The notes under the pieces are model-generated. The model saw only the letters and a program-made list of their open reading frames with translations. It searched no databases and was not told the origin of the DNA. From JBILCM01 sp044353165 (lineage in GTDB: Bacteria; Bacillota; Bacilli; Paenibacillales; YIM-B00363): a DNA stretch of 17,332 nt. Position 1 is the first letter of the stretch, and each line of letters starts with the position of its first letter. The stretch covers positions 1 to 17,332 of the forward strand of contig JBILCM010000044.1 in the NCBI GenBank assembly GCA_044353165.1. Reading direction: 5' to 3'. Below, in pieces: positions 14,272 to 17,332 of the stretch. Position numbers and translations under genes: made by a program.

Positions 14272-14922
14272 TTAATTCAGTTGTTTCAATACATCCGTGA
14301 GTGTGCAGTCGGTCATGGAGCGAATACGCAAATCATAACGCTCAAAGATGAGTTGCTCCGTCACGGGATTGGGCACGATGACGACTTTATAACCAGCGGC
14401 AGCGGCAGACCGGGCACCATTCGCGGAATCTTCGAAAGCGAGTGAAACCGCGGGTTGAACGCCGAGGCGTTCGGCTGCCAATGCATACAGCTCAGGATCG
14501 GGCTTAATCTTCGTGACATCATCGGCGGTACACAATGTCTCGAAGTAGTTGAGCAAACCGTGGGATGCCAAGAACGGCTCCACCCAGCGGCGCGGACTGC
14601 TCGTGGCTAGACCGATGCGCAGCTTCAGTGAGCGGGCTTCTTCTAAGTATTGCTTTACCCCATCGCGAGGTTGGATCGATTGGACAAGCTGGTGATGCTG
14701 TTCGATCGCATGTTGCTTGATGATTGCAAGCGTAGCTTCCGATTCCACTCGTTCCAGTATATATTGAAACATGCGTTCATCGTAAGTCCCAATTCCCTGC
14801 GCAAAGACGGCAAGGGGAAGTTCGACGTCATAACGAGCGCAGACGTCGCGGAATGATGCGTACCAGAGCGATTCCGTATCCAGAATCGTGCCATCAAAAT
14901 CAAAAACGACCGCTTGTATCAA
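14272..14922 (-). CDS. HAD-family phosphatase (beta-phosphoglucomutase-like)
   Basis: From TTG 14922 the protein is 216 residues, normal for HAD subfamily IA with a helical cap. All four catalytic motifs are present: the Asp-Phe-Asp-Gly-Thr-Ile-Leu-Asp-Thr-Glu nucleophile block near residue 8; Ala-Thr-Ser-Ser-Pro-Arg-Arg (motif II); Lys-Ile-Lys-Pro-Asp-Pro-Glu-Leu-Tyr (motif III); and Phe-Glu-Asp-Ser-Ala-Asn-Gly-Ala (motif IV). It should hydrolyse, or less likely isomerise, a small phosphorylated metabolite; the substrate cannot be read from sequence. A longer start at GTG 14961 exists, but the ribosome binding site points to the TTG. First gene of a two-gene unit with the MATE exporter, divergent from ung. 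Confidence 0.92.
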   Translation of the reverse strand: MIQAVVFDFDGTILDTESLWYASFRDVCARYDVELPLAVFAQGIGTYDERMFQYILERVESEATLAIIKQHAIEQHHQLVQSIQPRDGVKQYLEEARSLKLRIGLATSSPRRWVEPFLASHGLLNYFETLCTADDVTKIKPDPELYALAAERLGVQPAVSLAFEDSANGARSAAAAGYKVVIVPNPVTEQLIFERYDLRIRSMTDCTLTDVLKQLN

Positions 14923-14931
14923 CAGGGAAAA

Positions 14932-14936
14932 CCTCC
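14932..14936 (-). promoter_or_regulatory. Shine-Dalgarno that supports the TTG start of the HAD gene
   Basis: GGAGG on the minus strand lies 9 bases before TTG 14922. The longer frame from GTG 14961 would place this site inside the coding region and would add 13 residues ahead of the HAD core that family members lack. Confidence 0.65.
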
Positions 14937-14972
14937 AATGGTTGGGAAGGTGGGTAAGCACATATGCGATAA

Positions 14973-14986
14973 ATCACGATCATGAT
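14973..14986. promoter_or_regulatory. Imperfect 14-base palindrome between HAD and ung
   Basis: ATCACGATCATGAT reads the same on both strands except for one mismatched pair of positions. It lies in the 121-base divergent gap between the HAD and ung starts, next to an AT-rich TAAAAT (14986-14991). It could be a regulator site, but palindromes of this quality occur by chance. Confidence 0.2.
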
Positions 14987-15027
14987 AAAATGTGAGCATA
15001 TCGTCAATCTTGCCTACGCTTAACGAC

Positions 15028-15033
15028 AGGGGA
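15028..15033 (+). promoter_or_regulatory. Shine-Dalgarno that places the ung start at TTG 15044
   Basis: AGGGGA is followed by TGTGATCC, together resembling an extended anti-SD complement (AGGAGGTGATCC). The spacer to TTG 15044 is about 10 bases; to the upstream in-frame GTG 15035 it is one base, too short. Confidence 0.6.
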
Positions 15034-15043
15034 TGTGATCCAT

Positions 15044-15748
15044 TTGGTTGCGAATCATTTCACGAATGATTGGCAGCAAGTGCTGTCAGAGCAGTTCATG
15101 CAGCCTTACTATAAACAATTGACCTTATTTTTGAACCAAGAGTATGCCACAGTGCCGGTGTACCCGGATCAGCGTGACATTTTCCATGCGTTGCAACTTA
15201 CCTCGTATGCGGACGTGAAAGTGGTCATCCTCGGACAAGACCCGTATCACGGCCCGGGGCAAGCACATGGTTTGAGTTTCTCAGTGAAACCCGGTGTGCC
15301 ATGCCCGCCGTCGCTTGTCAATATCTATAAGGAGCTTTGTCAAGATATCGGATGCCCCGTGCCCAAGCATGGACATCTAGCCGCCTGGGCTAAGCAGGGT
15401 GTGTTGCTGCTTAACGCCGTGTTGACCGTGCGGGATGGATCGCCCCAATCGCACAAAGGCCAAGGGTGGGAATGGTTCACCGACCGCATCGTGGAAGCGA
15501 TTAATGCGCGCGAGAAGCCCGTCGCTTTCATATTATGGGGCAATCATGCGCAAGAGAAAGGGGCGCGTATCGATGAACAGAAGCATCTCGTGTTGCGCGC
15601 TCCCCATCCAAGCCCGTTATCTGCGCATCGCGGTTTTTTCGGCAGTCGGCCTTTCTCGCGCGTGAACGCATGGTTACGTTATCAAGGACAAGCCGAGATC
15701 GATTGGCGCATCCCAGATGACCCTGTCGTGGTGGGACGATCGCCTTGA
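15044..15748 (+). CDS. ung: Uracil-DNA glycosylase, family 1
   Basis: Removes uracil from DNA and starts base-excision repair. From TTG 15044 the protein is 234 residues and its first residues line up with the start of Bacillus UDG. Visible motifs: Gly-Gln-Asp66-Pro-Tyr-His (water-activating Asp and uracil pocket), Gly-Leu-Ser-Phe-Ser-Val, Pro-Pro-Ser-Leu (DNA-pinching loop), Leu-Leu-Leu-Asn (uracil-binding Asn), Leu-Trp-Gly, and the minor-groove/catalytic loop His188-Pro-Ser-Pro-Leu-Ser. All key residues are intact. GTG 15035 would add three residues. It is a single gene, divergent from the HAD-MATE unit; the pirin gene converges on it with 7 bases between stops. Confidence 0.96.
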   Translation: MVANHFTNDWQQVLSEQFMQPYYKQLTLFLNQEYATVPVYPDQRDIFHALQLTSYADVKVVILGQDPYHGPGQAHGLSFSVKPGVPCPPSLVNIYKELCQDIGCPVPKHGHLAAWAKQGVLLLNAVLTVRDGSPQSHKGQGWEWFTDRIVEAINAREKPVAFILWGNHAQEKGARIDEQKHLVLRAPHPSPLSAHRGFFGSRPFSRVNAWLRYQGQAEIDWRIPDDPVVVGRSP

Positions 15749-15755
15749 AGCGAAC

Positions 15756-16535
15756 TCACCTTTTGTTGAACAAAGGGTAGTCGACTTGCTCCGGCACGCC
15801 GATCACAATCATGCGCAGCGGTGTAGTGTTAAGTCCATCCGCTAGAAGCGTTACATGCTCGGATGCGTCGGAACGAACAACCATGAAATCTCTAGCGTGA
15901 AAAACACCTAGACTCCCTTGCAAGGCATCGCTCCATTGCCCTCGGCCGTCGATTGCCAACGCAGCCAAAGTGCGCTCTGGACCTACAGGCAATGGATACG
16001 AAGCGCCGGGGGAGAGGGTGATGTCCCACATCCGCGCATCAGCGACGATCCGAAGCGGTGAGTTTCCGCCAATCACCGTCTTTACCGTGACGCCTGGCTC
16101 GTTCTCCCGAGGAAACTGTTCATCTGCATACTGGCTGTATGTTGGTGGTTGTAGCAGTGCGGTGCGGATGTGCGGCTCAAACCAAATTTGAAAACCTTGC
16201 ATATTCGGTCCAATGATCCGTTCATCGTGATACACGCCAGACCCTGCTTGAATGAGTTGCGCACCGCCCGCCTCAACGACGCTGCGTGTGCCTAAGGAGT
16301 CGCCGTGTTCCGCTTTCCCAGACAGCACGTAGGTCATAATCTCGAACGCTTGATGCGGATGCGATGCGATATAACCTTCATCGCCGTGCATCCATGCCCA
16401 ATAAAACAGCGGTCCCACTCGCTTGACCGCAGAGCCTTCGCCGGGAAATCCGATCGGCTTCTGTTCCGTAATGCGTCCACCGTCAAATTCGCCGTACCCT
16501 TGTTGATCCGGGGGGTAGATAGTGAGCGTTGTCAT
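15756..16535 (-). CDS. Pirin-family bicupin protein
   Basis: A 259-residue pirin, an iron-binding bicupin. The metal ligands known from pirins are present: His59 and His61 in His-Pro-His-Gln-Ala-Phe-Glu, and His103 and Glu105 in Val-Tyr-His-Asp-Glu. The Thr-Tyr-Val-Leu-Ser-Gly-Lys-Ala-Glu-His-Gly-Asp-Ser-Leu-Gly stretch is a pirin hallmark. Some bacterial pirins show quercetin dioxygenase activity and others modulate metabolic enzymes; which applies here is unknown. The start ATG 16535 is set by AAGGAGG (16550-16544) with an 8-base spacer, although the frame continues upstream for 18 codons. It follows the dehydrogenase gene by 26 bases and is probably its operon partner. Confidence 0.92.
   Translation of the reverse strand: MTTLTIYPPDQQGYGEFDGGRITEQKPIGFPGEGSAVKRVGPLFYWAWMHGDEGYIASHPHQAFEIMTYVLSGKAEHGDSLGTRSVVEAGGAQLIQAGSGVYHDERIIGPNMQGFQIWFEPHIRTALLQPPTYSQYADEQFPRENEPGVTVKTVIGGNSPLRIVADARMWDITLSPGASYPLPVGPERTLAALAIDGRGQWSDALQGSLGVFHARDFMVVRSDASEHVTLLADGLNTTPLRMIVIGVPEQVDYPLFNKR
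15758..15778. repeat. Small stem-loop at the ung/pirin junction
   Basis: ACCTTTTG (15758-15765) pairs with CAAAGGGT (15771-15778), with one G-T pair and a 5-base loop, 10 bases after the ung stop and inside the last pirin codons. No T-run follows on either strand, so any terminator role would be weak. Confidence 0.3.
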
Positions 16536-16561
16536 CGATCGTTCCTCCTTCGTTGCATCGT

Positions 16562-17332
16562 CTATCCTTCTATACGCGTATCCGTCCATTGCTCATACAG
16601 CTGAATGATTGAGCAAAGATCCATTTCGCCCAGCCCTTGGGATTCGCCCATCTGGAACAACGCTTTCGCCTCTGCGAGCATCGGGGAAGGCATCTGCATC
16701 GCATCGGTCATTGCGGAAGCCAAGCGCAAATCCTTCAGCATAAACTTGAGCGAGAATTGATTGCTATAATCTCGTGTCAATAATTTGTCACGCTTTAACT
16801 CGACTTGCTTGCTTGCTGCGCCGCCGCTTTGGACAACGGACAAAAATTGCGCTGGAGCGATGCCCGCCCGGACAGCCATTGCCAACCCTTCGGCGAGCGC
16901 CGCTGCATGAATGCCGACCATCGTGTTGTGCGCGAGTTTCGTCTGCGAACCCGCGCCCGATGGTCCCATATGCACAATGTCACGGCCCATCGCCATCAAC
17001 ACGTCGCGGACGCGCTCGATTGCCTCGGCTTGTCCGCCCACCATGAACACGAGCGTCCCGCTTTCTGCAGCGGGCTTACTTCCCGTGACGGGAGCGTCCA
17101 AGAATGCGCCACCCCGCGCTTGCATGTCAGCGGCGATGCGCTTGCTAAGTTCAGGTGAGACCGTGCTGCAGTCCATCACCGTCGCACCCGGGCGCAGCCC
17201 CTCGAACACACCGCGCTGTCCGTAATACATCGCTTCTATCGATGCATCGTCCCCAAGCATCGTAATGACGACATCGGCTTCTCTGGCCACATCCGCCGCT
17301 GTATCGGCCACAACCGCACCAAGGGGCGCGAG
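16562..17332 (-). CDS. 3-hydroxyisobutyrate dehydrogenase-family NAD(P)-dependent oxidoreductase (N-terminus outside window)
   Basis: The frame is open to the right edge, so the first ~45 residues with the GxGxxG loop are missing; 256 codons are visible. The visible part starts inside the Rossmann domain (Ala-Asp-Val-Val-Ile-Thr-Met-Leu), followed by Asp-Cys-Ser-Thr-Val, the substrate loop Asp-Ala-Pro-Val-Thr-Gly-Ser, and the catalytic block Gly-Ala-Gly-Ser-Gln-Thr-Lys-Leu-Ala-His-Asn with its Lys and Asn. The C-terminal half is the all-helical domain of the beta-hydroxyacid dehydrogenases, with Lys-Asp-Leu-Arg-Leu-Ala near the end. Substrates in the family include 3-hydroxyisobutyrate, tartronate semialdehyde and related hydroxyacids; this one cannot be assigned. 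The pirin gene follows, 26 bases downstream on the same strand. Confidence 0.93.
   Translation of the reverse strand, partial: LAPLGAVVADTAADVAREADVVITMLGDDASIEAMYYGQRGVFEGLRPGATVMDCSTVSPELSKRIAADMQARGGAFLDAPVTGSKPAAESGTLVFMVGGQAEAIERVRDVLMAMGRDIVHMGPSGAGSQTKLAHNTMVGIHAAALAEGLAMAVRAGIAPAQFLSVVQSGGAASKQVELKRDKLLTRDYSNQFSLKFMLKDLRLASAMTDAMQMPSPMLAEAKALFQMGESQGLGEMDLCSIIQLYEQWTDTRIEG

Noticed and set aside
1..17332. CRISPR arrays, insertion sequences, phage genes, tRNA or rRNA genes
   Set aside because: No regularly spaced repeats, transposase motifs or cloverleaf/rRNA-like sequence were seen on reading; gaps between genes are too short for most of these.

Overview
The window looks like a chromosome segment of a Gram-positive, Bacillales-type bacterium. 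The uracil-DNA glycosylase, the single-chain pyruvate carboxylase of about 1147 residues and the strong AGGAGG-type ribosome binding sites with several GTG/TTG starts all fit that group. A Paenibacillaceae or Alicyclobacillaceae-like host is my guess; the genus cannot be fixed from the sequence alone.

Region A (1-7720, + strand) is one tightly packed operon, cut off at the left edge. Its order is: sulfatase-like enzyme (5' end missing), Gfo/Idh/MocA oxidoreductase, APS kinase (cysC), second sulfatase-like enzyme, ATP sulfurylase (sat), a small protein of the Anabaena sensory rhodopsin transducer (ASRT) family, an AraC regulator with an N-terminal cupin, and a third, Cys-type sulfatase. Most genes overlap or are separated by fewer than 30 bases, and a hairpin terminator closes the run at 7689-7720. 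The enzymes whose N-termini are visible lack signal peptides, so desulfation is predicted in the cytoplasm. Sat plus CysC make PAPS, but no PAPS/APS reductase, sulfite reductase or sulfotransferase is present. The second sulfatase-like protein carries Thr where formylglycine sulfatases have Cys/Ser. I read the region as a catabolic or remodelling module for a sulfated (or otherwise esterified) sugar, with its own regulator, a probable small-molecule-binding ASRT protein, and a sulfate-to-PAPS step. This is the most unusual part of the window.

Region B (7722-12891) holds housekeeping metabolism: pyruvate carboxylase on the minus strand, and threonine synthase on the plus strand diverging from it. 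The intergenic stretch of about 320 bases between them contains a 5'-truncated remnant of a MalG-type sugar ABC permease C-terminus, so it is a scar of gene loss or rearrangement.

Region C (12888-17332) contains a HAD phosphatase-MATE exporter operon (minus), uracil-DNA glycosylase (plus), and a pirin preceded by a beta-hydroxyacid dehydrogenase that runs off the right edge (minus). Convergent gene pairs here are extremely tight (thrC/MATE overlap by 4 bases; ung/pirin are 7 bases apart). A perfect 12-base inverted repeat lies just after the thrC stop. I saw no rRNA, tRNA, CRISPR array, insertion sequence or phage gene.
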